A stretch of DNA of 64,000 nt from the NCBI RefSeq assembly GCF_020165195.1, contig NZ_JAIUHR010000002.1:62001-126000 (forward strand), written 5' to 3'. The position numbers and the translations under genes are program-made. The stretch's first letter is position 1; each line of letters starts with the position of its first letter. Source of the DNA: Mesorhizobium sp. CA14 (GTDB taxonomy: Bacteria; Pseudomonadota; Alphaproteobacteria; Rhizobiales; Rhizobiaceae). Below, one piece after another: positions 29,044 to 36,291 of this stretch. Under the pieces are notes generated by a model that was not told where the DNA came from, did not search any database, and saw only the letters and a program-made list of their open reading frames with translations.

Positions 29044-29068
29044 GGAACAAAGCCGTGACACGATTGTT
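29044..29068 (+). promoter_or_regulatory. EcfG-type promoter for the DUF4142 operon
   Basis: GGAAC, 17 bp, GTT, followed 34 bp later by the DUF4142 ATG. This is the alphaproteobacterial general-stress sigma consensus. Confidence 0.7.
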
Positions 29069-29102
29069 CGGCCCCAGTCCATCGAGCAAAGGAGCCTGAA
29101 TC

Positions 29103-29831
29103 ATGAGCGCGCGGACACTTCTCGCACCGCTGGCTTTGGCCATGGCGTCGCTCGCCTTTCCTGCCGCGGGCGCCGACAACGCACAGACCTTCGTCGACAA
29201 GGCCGCCGTCGGCGGATTGTTCGAGGTGGATTCGAGCAAGCTTGCGCAGGACAGGGCCAAGGAGCAGCAGGTCAAGAATTTTGCCGAGAAGATGATTGCC
29301 GATCACGGCGCGGCGAATGACAAGCTGAAAAAGCTCGCCACGGAGCAGAAGCTGAGAGTCCCGGCTCAGCTCGATGCCATGCATGAAAGCGACCTGGAAA
29401 AGCTGCAGAACACCACGACAGAATTCGACCAGTCTTATGTCGAGATGCAGCGCAGCGCCCACGCGGATGCGGTGAACCTCTTCCAATCCTACGCAAAGGA
29501 CGGCGACAATCCCGGCCTGAAGGCGTTCGCGGCGGAGACGCTGCCGACCCTGAAGATGCATCAGCACATGATCGAGAAAATCGCGGCCGCGAACGCAGGC
29601 ATGCCGGCGGTCAAGTCGGCATCGACACCCAAACCGCCTGCGCCGGTTCCGGGCGCCAACAGTTTCACCGAAGCCCAGGCAAAAGCCCGCATCCAGGACG
29701 CCGGATATACCGACATCTCGTCGCTTGCCAAGGACGGCCAGGGCATCTGGCGCGGTGAGGCGAAGAAGGACGGCAAAAGTATCTCCGTCGCGCTCGACTA
29801 TCAGGGCAACGTATTCGTTGGCCAACAGTAA
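29103..29831 (+). CDS. DUF4142 (ferritin-like) exported protein with C-terminal PepSY-like region
   Basis: A 242-residue exported protein. Residues 1-23 are a Sec signal peptide (ends AAGA). Residues 25-160 are a DUF4142 four-helix domain (AQTFVDKAAVGGLFEVDSSKLA, FAEKMIADHGAANDKL, LKMHQHMIEKI). After a Pro-rich linker, residues 180-242 (ARIQDAGYTDISSLAKDGQGIW) look PepSY-like. DUF4142 proteins are typical periplasmic stress proteins. AAAGGAG precedes the ATG and an EcfG-type promoter lies upstream. Confidence 0.85.
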   Translation: MSARTLLAPLALAMASLAFPAAGADNAQTFVDKAAVGGLFEVDSSKLAQDRAKEQQVKNFAEKMIADHGAANDKLKKLATEQKLRVPAQLDAMHESDLEKLQNTTTEFDQSYVEMQRSAHADAVNLFQSYAKDGDNPGLKAFAAETLPTLKMHQHMIEKIAAANAGMPAVKSASTPKPPAPVPGANSFTEAQAKARIQDAGYTDISSLAKDGQGIWRGEAKKDGKSISVALDYQGNVFVGQQ

Positions 29832-29851
29832 TCATGACAGGAGTCACCAAG

Positions 29852-30412
29852 ATGCAAACGATCACCGCGCTGTTCGACGACTATGACGATGCCGCTGATG
29901 CCGTGGGCGAGCTGGAATCCATGGGCGTGCCGACGTCCGACCTCAGCATCGTCGCAAACAATGCCGATGGCCGGCTTTCCCCTGCGGCCGAAGACGCAGC
30001 CAGCGGAGCCGGCATCGGTGCGGTGGTGGGCGGCGCCGGTGGCTTGGCGACCGGTCTCGGCGCAATGGCAATACCTGGCGTCGGTCCAGTCGTGGCGGCC
30101 GGCTGGCTGGCGGCGACCGCCGCGGGCGCTGCAGCCGGCGCCGTCGTGGGCGGAGCGGCCGGCGGCATCATTGGCAGCCTGACGGATGGCGCCAATGTGT
30201 CGGAACGTGATGCCCATGTCTATGCCGAAGGCATCCGCCGCGGCGGCGCGCTGGTCACCGCTCGCGTCGAGGATGACCTCGCTCCGCAGGTGCAAGCGAT
30301 CCTCCACGACTCCAGATCCGTGGACGTCGCCGAACGGCGCAACGAATATGAAGCAGACGGCTGGACAGGATTTGACCCGGCGCCCGGCGATTACCGCCCG
30401 CAGAGCAAATAG
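29852..30412 (+). CDS. General-stress-protein 17M-like membrane-associated protein
   Basis: A 186-residue protein: N-terminal TITALFDDYDDAADAVGELESMGVP (flavin-mononucleotide/GSP17M-like ferredoxin fold), a central Gly/Ala-rich segment (about 55-115) able to insert in membrane as a hairpin, and a C-terminal ALVTARVEDD plus NEYEADGWTGFDP tail. ATG 29852 is chosen because GGAG lies 8 bp upstream; ATG 29834 is in frame. Second gene after the EcfG-type promoter. Its 3' end is duplicated at 31039-31215. Confidence 0.78.
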   Translation: MQTITALFDDYDDAADAVGELESMGVPTSDLSIVANNADGRLSPAAEDAASGAGIGAVVGGAGGLATGLGAMAIPGVGPVVAAGWLAATAAGAAAGAVVGGAAGGIIGSLTDGANVSERDAHVYAEGIRRGGALVTARVEDDLAPQVQAILHDSRSVDVAERRNEYEADGWTGFDPAPGDYRPQSK

Positions 30413-30427
30413 GAGGCGGCGTGAAAC
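30251..30427 (+). repeat. 177-bp direct repeat, copy 1 (intact gene end)
   Basis: Covers the last 54 codons of the GSP17M-like gene, its stop, the AGGAGGCGGC ribosome-binding site and the first bases of the next gene. Copy 2 at 31039-31215 has the same length with a handful of substitutions and no indels. Confidence 0.85.
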
Positions 30428-30633
30428 GAGTGCTGTGGCCCCTGATACTGACTGTCGTGGTCCTGCTGGCCTGTTATGCGGCGTTCATCTATGTCGAGCG
30501 AGGCTGGCCCACGGCGCCGCTGAAGCGGACGCCCGAGCAGAATCAGGGTGGCAACGCACCGCAGGACACGTCTCCGGCGGCCGGGATAAAAAAGAACCCG
30601 CAAGACAGTAGCAAAATGCCAGGCAATCAATGA
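30421..30633 (+). CDS. Small single-TM protein
   Basis: A 70-residue protein starting at GTG behind a strong AGGAGG. Residues 4-24 form one TM helix (VLWPLILTVVVLLACYAAFIY); the rest is a polar, Asn/Gln/Pro-rich tail. It starts 8 bp after the GSP17M-like gene and so belongs to the same stress operon. No family is recognised. Confidence 0.7.
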   Translation: MKRVLWPLILTVVVLLACYAAFIYVERGWPTAPLKRTPEQNQGGNAPQDTSPAAGIKKNPQDSSKMPGNQ

Positions 30634-30684
30634 GCGTCAGGCGAAACGGGTGAGCCTAGAGCCGGATGATTTCAGGTCGAATCG

Positions 30685-30969
30685 TTATTCGCGTTGGACG
30701 AATTTGTTGAAACGGCTGGGCAATCCTTCGGCGGTGATGTCCTGGTGCACGAAGGCAAGCTCGTTGCCATCCAATATCGCGAAGAACTCTTCCCATTCGA
30801 CGGGCTGCAGATCGTCTTCGCGCTCGCCGAAATCTACACACAGCACAGCGGCCTTGCCCGCTGTGCGCGCGACCGCTGGTCTGCCTTCGCGGGCTTCGAT
30901 CCAAGCCGGATCACCTCGTGATTCGTGGTTTTCGGCTCGCTCATGATAACTTTCCCGCTTTGTCGCCAT
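30685..30969 (-). CDS. Hypothetical protein, paralogue of 33671-33943
   Basis: A 94-residue cytosolic protein. After a charged N-terminus it reads GRPAVARTAGKAAVLCVDFG, LQPVEWEEFFAILDGNELAFV and SRFNKFVQRE, matching the paralogue at 33671-33943 block by block. It probably works as a small stress-linked adaptor, but no function is known. ATG 30969 is chosen by alignment with the paralogue. A GGAAC-N17-ATT (not GTT) lies upstream at 31004-31028. It sits between the two copies of the 177-bp repeat. Confidence 0.7.
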   Translation of the reverse strand: MATKRESYHERAENHESRGDPAWIEAREGRPAVARTAGKAAVLCVDFGEREDDLQPVEWEEFFAILDGNELAFVHQDITAEGLPSRFNKFVQRE

Positions 30970-31038
30970 CCCTGCCGTTTTGCTCGTCGGCGAATGAATA
31001 TCCAATCCGTTTCCGGCCCTTTCGTTCCCCCGAGATCG

Positions 31039-31215
31039 CTGGTCACCGCTCGCGTCGAGGATGACCTCGCTCCGCAGCCGCAAGCAATCCTTCACGACTC
31101 CAGATCCGTGGACGTCGCCGAACGGCGCAACGAATATGAAGCAGACGGCTGAACAGGATTTGACCCGGCGCCCGGCGGTTACCGCCAGCAGAGCAAATAG
31201 GGGGCGGCGTGAAAC
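31039..31215 (+). repeat. 177-bp direct repeat, copy 2 (gene fragment with stop)
   Basis: Near-identical to 30251-30427. It carries the C-terminal 54 codons of the GSP17M-like protein without start or promoter; the Trp codon of the ADGW segment is mutated to TGA. It is a non-functional fragment left by a segmental duplication. Confidence 0.8.
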
Positions 31216-31242
31216 CGGTCCGTGCTATCGCTGGCTGTCAAG

Positions 31243-31275
31243 AAAAGAAAAAGCCCGCCGGCCGAGCCGACGGGC
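31243..31275 (-). terminator. Rho-independent terminator of the sRNA candidate
   Basis: GCCCGTCGGC, loop TCG, GCCGGCGGGC, then TTTTTCTTTT on the minus strand: a strong intrinsic terminator. It ends nothing else, as no minus-strand gene lies just upstream of it. Confidence 0.75.
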
Positions 31276-31328
31276 AGGTACTGGAGTAGCCTGAAGGGCG
31301 CAAACTGGCAACGTGCGCGGCAGGCTAC
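31243..31328 (-). ncRNA. Candidate EcfG-dependent small RNA
   Basis: Read on the minus strand: an EcfG-type promoter (31358 to 31334), then from about 31328 a hairpin with a 10-bp perfect stem (31330-31321 with 31293-31284, 27-nt loop), a short linker, and a rho-independent terminator (10-bp stem with one G-U, 3-nt loop, 31275-31253) followed by TTTTTCTTTTC. That gives a transcript of about 85 nt with no ORF. Promoter, 5' hairpin and terminator are seen directly; transcription is inferred. Confidence 0.55.
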
Positions 31329-31331
31329 TCG

Positions 31332-31358
31332 GGAACAGCGGAAAGCCCCGGTTGTTCC
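31332..31358. promoter_or_regulatory. Palindromic (bidirectional) EcfG-type promoter
   Basis: GGAAC, 17 bp, GTTCC: matches GGAAC-N17-GTT on both strands. The minus direction points into the sRNA candidate; the plus direction points into 31360-31649, where I see no convincing gene. Confidence 0.65.
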
Positions 31359-31359
31359 C

Positions 31360-31649
31360 CCGATACCTGTATCTTGCCCGTCAGTCGCAATGCGCGTGAG
31401 ACGAACGTCGTATCCGTCAACTCATAAGTCCTTCAGCACGAAACAAGCGGATTGGGACCGGCCTGAACCAGCCCACCCGTTTCCGGGTTGGCGGAGCACG
31501 ACCACTCCAGGCTCGGCCGAAGCAAAGCCGATCTGCGCAGGCGGGCAAACTCGGGGTCCAGCCCGTCGCCTCTGGGAATTGCCAGCATATCCAGCAGCAG
31601 GAAGGGAAGCGTCCTATGACCTTTCTTTGGGCTACACAGCCCGCGGTTC
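31360..31649. other. Region without a recognisable gene
   Basis: About 290 bp between the bidirectional promoter and the DUF6894-like gene. Open frames on both strands lack ribosome-binding sites and family resemblance. A short GGGCT/AGCCC hairpin near 31628 may end the DUF6894-like transcript. Confidence 0.4.
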
Positions 31650-32138
31650 TCATTCCGCCGCCGCTTTTTCGCGCCTTGCCTCATCGAAGTCGACCGACGA
31701 CACTATCTTGCCGCTTCCGTCCCTGACCCGGACGGCCCAGCCCTCCTGCCCGCCTTCGGTCGCGGCGTCGTCCAGCAGATCGATCGCCGAGCGCAACGCC
31801 TCGTCATGCGCGACCTCCAGGCTTGCCAATTCCACGCCCTCGAGCTGTCGCACGCTGCCCTTGTCGCGATACTCGAATGTGAACGGACCGTCCAGCTTGG
31901 TTGAGGTGGCAGGTCTGGCGAGATGGCTGTCCTGACTGGATTGAAGGCCCTCCGAATTGTCGAAGACCGCGCACTGAGCCATCATACCTTTGGCGCGGGC
32001 GACAAGAGCGGCTTTATCAAGCCTCAATCGCGGATCGGATACCGGCATCGTGACGGCGATCTTTTCACCGCCTTCGCCAAGGAACTCGACGATCATGCCG
32101 TCGAGTCCGGTATGTACTTCGGCTCCGAGAACCTGCAT
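31650..32138 (-). CDS. Hypothetical protein with C-terminal DUF6894-like domain
   Basis: A 162-residue protein. The C-terminal half (RQLEGVELASLEVAHDEALRS, AIDLLDD, WAVRVRDGSGKIVSSVDF) is like the small DUF6894 proteins of rhizobia, which normally stand alone at about 70-90 residues. The first 75 residues (EVHTGLDGMIVEFLGEGGEKI, VTMPVSDPRLRLDKAALVARA) are an extra module I do not recognise. No signal or TM segment. A GGAAC upstream lacks the GTT element. Confidence 0.65.
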   Translation of the reverse strand: MQVLGAEVHTGLDGMIVEFLGEGGEKIAVTMPVSDPRLRLDKAALVARAKGMMAQCAVFDNSEGLQSSQDSHLARPATSTKLDGPFTFEYRDKGSVRQLEGVELASLEVAHDEALRSAIDLLDDAATEGGQEGWAVRVRDGSGKIVSSVDFDEARREKAAAE

Positions 32139-32291
32139 CGCCGCCTCGTCATGTTCACTTGGTGAAGATTAAAGCTGCCCAATCGGAAAAGTTCCGGCTC
32201 CATTCAAGCTTGCCGCGTCAATGGTCGGCAAGCCGGAGAAGATGATCTCCGGCGGCGCTTCTCATCGCCTCTTGCGTCACAGCTTCACGCG

Positions 32292-32316
32292 GGAACAGCA
32301 AGGCCGAACGGATGTT
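32292..32316 (+). promoter_or_regulatory. EcfG-type promoter
   Basis: GGAAC-N17-GTT, 20 bp before ATG 32337 of the small membrane protein gene. Confidence 0.7.
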
Positions 32317-32336
32317 TGGTTGCGAAGGAGATGTCC

Positions 32337-32657
32337 ATGACCGCACCGACCAAGCGAACACCGGCTGAGGATCGAGGCGAGATTCAGGCGGGTACGAACC
32401 AGGACAAAACACCCGGCTTCGATCCGGCAGCCGCGCCCCTGGAAACGGATGCAGAGGCCAGTGGTACTACCAATCCGGCCCGTCCCGCTGCACTGCGTGA
32501 ACCGAAATTCACCAACCAGGCGAGCTTCGCGAACGCAATGCGGCGCCCTGAGAACGCGACCGGCCTTCGACCGGCCAGGACGGCACCTGTGCTGGTGATT
32601 GCGGCGCTCGTGATCCTGGCGGCCGTCGCTTTCCTGTTTGCGGCGCTGCTCCGATAA
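32337..32657 (+). CDS. Small tail-anchored membrane protein
   Basis: A 106-residue protein with a long polar, low-complexity N-terminal region (Thr/Ala/Pro/Glu rich) and a single C-terminal TM helix (residues 84-105, APVLVIAALVILAAVAFLFAA). ATG 32337 is chosen because AAGGAG ends 6 bp upstream; ATG 32331 is also in frame. An EcfG-type promoter directly precedes it, leaving a leader of only about 12-15 nt. No known family. Confidence 0.65.
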   Translation: MTAPTKRTPAEDRGEIQAGTNQDKTPGFDPAAAPLETDAEASGTTNPARPAALREPKFTNQASFANAMRRPENATGLRPARTAPVLVIAALVILAAVAFLFAALLR

Positions 32658-32701
32658 CTGCCGCTTGATTTTGACGTGCAAGGAACCCGGTCCTCCGCTC
32701 A

Positions 32702-32726
32702 GGAACATCCTTCCTCGACGCGAGTT
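32702..32726 (+). promoter_or_regulatory. EcfG-type promoter
   Basis: GGAAC-N17-GTT, 23 bp before ATG 32750, with AAGGAGG between. It supports the small ORFs that follow. Confidence 0.65.
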
Positions 32727-32749
32727 TGTAGCTCAAGGAGGCGATGCCG

Positions 32750-32887
32750 ATGTCAAAACTGAGAAGACTTCTTCGCCATCTGTGGCGGCGCAGAATGCAG
32801 CCGGCGGCAGATCCATCACCGGTGGACGCGATCGTGCGGCTGTTGCGTGAAACGGAGGATCAGCGATTGCATGGCGACAAAGGATGA
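32750..32887 (+). CDS. Small basic protein (45 residues)
   Basis: Starts MSKLRRLLRHLWRRRMQPAA: a strongly basic amphipathic N-terminus followed by VDAIVRLLRETEDQRLHG. Too short for family assignment. The case for a gene is an AAGGAGG 8 bp before the ATG and an EcfG-type promoter just upstream. Arg-rich helices of this size often bind membranes or nucleic acid. Confidence 0.5.
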   Translation: MSKLRRLLRHLWRRRMQPAADPSPVDAIVRLLRETEDQRLHGDKG

Positions 32888-32951
32888 GCTTCTCCCCAGT
32901 TGGTCCGTCGGCTGGTGGACAGACCGCTGGGCAAGTTGGATGCAACAGTGA
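32871..32951 (+). CDS. Possible Trp-rich micro-ORF (26 residues)
   Basis: MATKDELLPSWSVGWWTDRW followed by ASWMQQ: six Trp in 26 residues. It overlaps the end of the 45-residue ORF by 17 bp and stops 17 bp before the next start. No ribosome-binding site is evident apart from the upstream ORF's translation. Could be chance. Confidence 0.25.
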   Translation: MATKDELLPSWSVGWWTDRWASWMQQ

Positions 32952-32968
32952 ATGACTTTGGAGCGACC

Positions 32969-33181
32969 GTGACCGCGCGGAAGATCGACAAGGGCAGAGG
33001 TGAGCAAACGTCTGCTGCGGCGCGCCAACTGCTCGAAACCGAACGGCTGGCACGGCAGGCAAAGACGGCTCGGCTGCGTGAACAGCGCCTGGCCGCAACG
33101 GCCGCGGCAGAGTCGGCCCCTGGCGCCGCAAAGCCTAAGTCGTCGCCAAGAAAGAAAAGCAAAATCGTCGACAGCAGCTAG
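32969..33181 (+). CDS. Small Lys/Arg/Ala-rich helical protein
   Basis: A 70-residue highly charged protein, mostly one predicted helix (QLLETERLARQAKTARLREQ) with a basic Lys/Ser tail. Similar short proteins occur in rhizobia without known role. GTG 32969 is chosen for GGAG 5 bp upstream; an earlier GTG at 32948 is in frame. Probably co-transcribed with the small ORFs before it from the EcfG-type promoter at 32702. Confidence 0.5.
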   Translation: MTARKIDKGRGEQTSAAARQLLETERLARQAKTARLREQRLAATAAAESAPGAAKPKSSPRKKSKIVDSS

Positions 33182-33327
33182 CGCAGCTCTGCTCGGCACC
33201 GCTGCAGGGGAACCTTCAAAGTTCATCAAGGTCAGCCCGGCCAGCTGTTCCATCAGCTGGAGTTCCCGGGCGCTTCAGGGCAGGACTGGCAATGCCGCTC
33301 CCGACGTGCTGGATCCCGGCGAGGATC

Positions 33328-33567
33328 TCATTTGTCGGCAGCTGGATCCTCCGGGCCGCTCTCGGGCTCGTCATACATGTGCTCGTGGACAATGCCGAGG
33401 ATCTGCAGCCTCACGTCCTCGCGCGCATCCGGCTGGATGAACGGCATGAGAAGATCGACCGTTTCTGCGACACGCCGGGGCAGATCGGCACTCGGATCGG
33501 TCAGATAGCTGCCATGCGCATAGATGTTTTCGGTCAGCTTCTTATTCAGGTCGGAAAAGAGTCCCAT
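33328..33567 (-). CDS. Hypothetical stress protein (79 residues)
   Basis: A 79-residue cytosolic protein: MGLFSDLNKKLTENIYAHG, RVAETVDLLMPFIQPDAREDV, then an acidic tail. No family is recognised. ATG 33567 has an EcfG-type promoter 25 bp upstream (33592-33616) on the same strand, which fixes both the start and the regulation. Confidence 0.65.
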   Translation of the reverse strand: MGLFSDLNKKLTENIYAHGSYLTDPSADLPRRVAETVDLLMPFIQPDAREDVRLQILGIVHEHMYDEPESGPEDPAADK

Positions 33568-33591
33568 GGCAATCACTCCATGCCGACGCGC

Positions 33592-33616
33592 AACCACCGG
33601 ACCCGGAAATGGTTCC
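33592..33616 (-). promoter_or_regulatory. EcfG-type promoter
   Basis: On the minus strand GGAAC (33616-33612), 17 bp, GTT (33594-33592), 25 bp before ATG 33567. Confidence 0.7.
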
Positions 33617-33670
33617 GTCGTGCACTTGCCGCCAACGGCTGTTGTGACGGAATAGACAACGCGCTGGCGG

Positions 33671-33943
33671 TTAAGCGTTGCGGCCGCGCTCGACGAATTT
33701 GTTGAACCGGCTCTTTCCTCCGCTTCCGGCCTCGTCCTGATAGAGGAAGGCGAGGTCGTTCTCATCGAAGATGCGGAAGAACTCGTCCCACTCGATCGGC
33801 TCGAGTGTTTCCTCCGGATCGCCGAAGTCGATGCGCAGGATGCCGCCCTCGCCTTTGGTGCGAACAACGGCGGGATGCCCATCCCGCTCCTCCGCCCATT
33901 TACGGATGTCGTCGTGATTGGTGGTCGTCTTGGCTTCGGACAT
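33671..33943 (-). CDS. Hypothetical protein, paralogue of 30685-30969
   Basis: A 90-residue acidic cytosolic protein: GHPAVVRTKGEGGILRIDFG, LEPIEWDEFFRIFDENDLAF, SRFNKFVERG. It shares all conserved blocks with 30685-30969. Function unknown. AGGAAAA lies before ATG 33943 and an EcfG-type promoter (33979-34003) lies 36 bp upstream, divergent from the sugar-cluster promoter. Confidence 0.75.
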   Translation of the reverse strand: MSEAKTTTNHDDIRKWAEERDGHPAVVRTKGEGGILRIDFGDPEETLEPIEWDEFFRIFDENDLAFLYQDEAGSGGKSRFNKFVERGRNA

Positions 33944-33978
33944 GGCTTTTCCTTTCTCGCCTCGGGACTCATGCCCCT

Positions 33979-34003
33979 AACAGCGCCCAAAGATCAAAGT
34001 TCC
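33979..34003 (-). promoter_or_regulatory. EcfG-type promoter
   Basis: On the minus strand GGAAC (34003-33999), 17 bp, GTT (33981-33979), 36 bp before ATG 33943. Confidence 0.7.
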
Positions 34004-34055
34004 CATTTCGCGCGGCCCGGCCTGCAACCGCGCAAAGGGAACTTTGTTGAAGCAA

Positions 34056-34080
34056 GGAACAAACCTTTTGTCCCGCAGTT
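34056..34080 (+). promoter_or_regulatory. EcfG-type promoter heading sugar cluster half A
   Basis: GGAAC-N17-GTT, 34 bp before GTG 34115. The next eight genes overlap or nearly abut, so one promoter could serve all of half A. Confidence 0.72.
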
Positions 34081-34114
34081 CGGGAGCCCAACGCCTAATC
34101 CGCAAGGAGTTCTC

Positions 34115-35221
34115 GTGAAACGTATACTGGTTACGGGGGGGTGCGGTTTTATCGGCCGGCATGTCACCCAGGAACTCATCGAACATGGCTATGAAGTGCG
34201 CATCATGGACGCGCTCCTGGACCAGGTGCATGGCGGCGAAGCCATCAGCATTCCCGCCGGCGCCGCGCTGACCAAGGGCGATGTGTGTGACCGGGCGATG
34301 ATGGCCGAAGCGATTTCGGATGCTGATGCCGTCATCCACCTCGCCGCCGAAGTCGGCGTCGGCCAATCCATGTACGAGATCGCCCGTTATGTCGGCACCA
34401 ACGATCTCGGCACCGCCACGCTGCTTGAGGCATTGATCAAAAGACCGGTCGAACGGATCGTTGTCGCGTCATCGATGAGCATCTACGGCGAGGGGCTGTA
34501 CCAGACTCCGGACGGCAAGCGCGTCGATAATGCCCGCCGCAGACCAAGCGATGTCAGAACCGGCCAGTGGGATCTTTTGTCGGCCGCGGGCGAAATGCTG
34601 TCGCCAATCCCCACCGACGAAGAGAAGCGGCCTGATCTCGCCTCGATCTACGCGCTGACCAAATATGCCCAGGAGCGCGCGGTGCTGATCTTCGGCCAGG
34701 CCTACAATGTGGATGCCGTGGCCTTGCGGCTGTTCAACGTCTTCGGCGCCGGACAGGCACTCGCCAATCCCTACACCGGCGTGCTCGCCAACTTCGCTGC
34801 TCGCCTTGCCAACGGCAAGCGGCCGATGGTGTTCGAGGATGGCAAGCAAATGCGCGACTTCGTCCATGTGCGCGACGTCGCCCGCGCTTTCCGCCTGGCG
34901 CTGGAGCAACGACAGGCGGCCGGCCACGCCATCAACATCGGCAGCGGGCGCGCCTACACCATCACCGAGGTCGCCCGCCTGCTTGCCGAGGCGATGGGCG
35001 TTCCGAAGCGGCCACCCGAGATTCTAGGCAAGGCGCGCGCCGGCGACATCCGCAACTGCTTCGCCGACATCGGCAAAGCGCGCGAACTGCTCGGTTTCGA
35101 GCCAGGCCACAGGCTGGAGAATTCGCTCGGTGAATTCGCAGCCTGGGTTCGCAACAGCGTCGCCGTCGACCGCGGCGCCGACATGAAGCGCGAGCTTGAA
35201 GAGCGAGGGCTGGTGTCATGA
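34115..35221 (+). CDS. NAD-dependent sugar-nucleotide epimerase/dehydratase (extended SDR)
   Basis: A 368-residue extended short-chain dehydrogenase. GGCGFIGRH (residues 8-16) is the NAD site; the catalytic Ser in SSMSIYGEG and the YxxxK pair in YALTKYAQE are intact. The long insert (GLYQTPDGKRVDNARR) sets it apart from GalE. It probably makes or interconverts a nucleotide sugar for the locus. GTG 34115 with AAGGAG 5 bp upstream is the start. It overlaps the next gene by 4 bp. Confidence 0.88.
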   Translation: MKRILVTGGCGFIGRHVTQELIEHGYEVRIMDALLDQVHGGEAISIPAGAALTKGDVCDRAMMAEAISDADAVIHLAAEVGVGQSMYEIARYVGTNDLGTATLLEALIKRPVERIVVASSMSIYGEGLYQTPDGKRVDNARRRPSDVRTGQWDLLSAAGEMLSPIPTDEEKRPDLASIYALTKYAQERAVLIFGQAYNVDAVALRLFNVFGAGQALANPYTGVLANFAARLANGKRPMVFEDGKQMRDFVHVRDVARAFRLALEQRQAAGHAINIGSGRAYTITEVARLLAEAMGVPKRPPEILGKARAGDIRNCFADIGKARELLGFEPGHRLENSLGEFAAWVRNSVAVDRGADMKRELEERGLVS

Positions 35222-36291
35222 GCCAACGGCATCGCACCCTTCGCAAGGCGCCGGTGGCGATCGTCGGCGGCAGCGGCTTCATAGGCTCAAACCTCGCCGA
35301 TAGTCTGTTGTCGGATGGAAAGCCGGTGCTTGTCATCGACAATTTCAGCCGTCCCGGCGTCGAGCAGAACCTCGAATGGCTGCAGCGCAAGCATGGCAGT
35401 CATTTCAGCGTTGAAACCGTGGACATACGCGACCAAAGCAGGGTGGCTTCGGCGTTGGCGCCGGCAAAGGCGATCTTCCATCTGGCCGCCCAGACCGCCG
35501 TAACCACGAGCCTGCTCGATCCCGCGAAAGACCTCGAGATCAATCTGAAAGGCACGTTCAATGTGCTCGAAGCTGCTCGCCAGGCGGGCGCACCGGTAGT
35601 CTTCGCCAGCACCAACAAGGTCTATGGCAGCCTGCCCCAGATTGCGGTGCGCGAGGCCAATGATCGCTATGAGCCCGCCGACGATGCCATTCGCGCCAAT
35701 GGTGTGGACGAGACGGTCGGGCTCGACTTCTGCACGCCATACGGCTGCTCAAAGGGCGCGGCGGACCAGTATGTCCTCGACTATGCCAAATCCTACGGCC
35801 TGCCGACGGCGGTGCTACGCATGAGCTGCATTTACGGACCTCGCCAATTCGGCACCGAGGACCAGGGCTGGGTCGCGCATTTCCTGCTGAGCGCGCTCAG
35901 CGGCCGGCCCATCACAATCTACGGCGACGGCAAACAGGTGCGCGACATCCTGCATGTGTCCGACGCGGTTGCCGCCTATCGCGCCGTGCTGGCCAGGATC
36001 GAGGACTTCAAGGGCCAGGCGTTCAACCTCGGCGGTGGACCGCGCAACGCCGTCAGCCTGCGCACGCTGCTGTCGGAGATCGCCGCCATGACCGGCCGCG
36101 AGATCGTGCTCCGCCACGAGCTCGCACGCACCGGCGATCAGCCCTTCTTTGTCGCCGACACCCGCAAGATAGAGGCCGCTCTCGGCTGGCGGGCGCATGT
36201 CCCGTGGCGTGAAGGTGTCCGCGACCTGGCCAGTTGGCTGCTGCGGCACCGCCTCCAGCCACTTCCGGAAGCCGAGAGGTACGTCGCATGA
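35218..36291 (+). CDS. CDP-paratose 2-epimerase-like SDR
   Basis: A 357-residue extended SDR. GGSGFIGSN binds NAD; ASTNKVYGSLP, DFCTPYGCSKGAADQYVLDYA and MSCIYGPRQFGTEDQGW are hallmarks of the CDP-paratose (tyvelose) 2-epimerase branch, with catalytic Tyr and Lys present. In that branch the enzyme inverts C2 of a CDP-sugar; here the true substrate is unknown since no ddhA-D-like genes are present. It overlaps both neighbours by 4 bp. Confidence 0.88.
   Translation: MSQRHRTLRKAPVAIVGGSGFIGSNLADSLLSDGKPVLVIDNFSRPGVEQNLEWLQRKHGSHFSVETVDIRDQSRVASALAPAKAIFHLAAQTAVTTSLLDPAKDLEINLKGTFNVLEAARQAGAPVVFASTNKVYGSLPQIAVREANDRYEPADDAIRANGVDETVGLDFCTPYGCSKGAADQYVLDYAKSYGLPTAVLRMSCIYGPRQFGTEDQGWVAHFLLSALSGRPITIYGDGKQVRDILHVSDAVAAYRAVLARIEDFKGQAFNLGGGPRNAVSLRTLLSEIAAMTGREIVLRHELARTGDQPFFVADTRKIEAALGWRAHVPWREGVRDLASWLLRHRLQPLPEAERYVA

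Noticed and set aside
31331..31358. GGGAACA...TGTTCCC as an RNA hairpin
   Set aside because: The arms coincide exactly with -35 elements of EcfG-type promoters on both strands with 17-bp spacing to GTT; a promoter explains it better.
31390..31935. Plus-strand gene served by the bidirectional promoter
   Set aside because: The frame lacks a ribosome-binding site, is Ser/Pro-rich and is antisense to the DUF6894-like gene for half its length.
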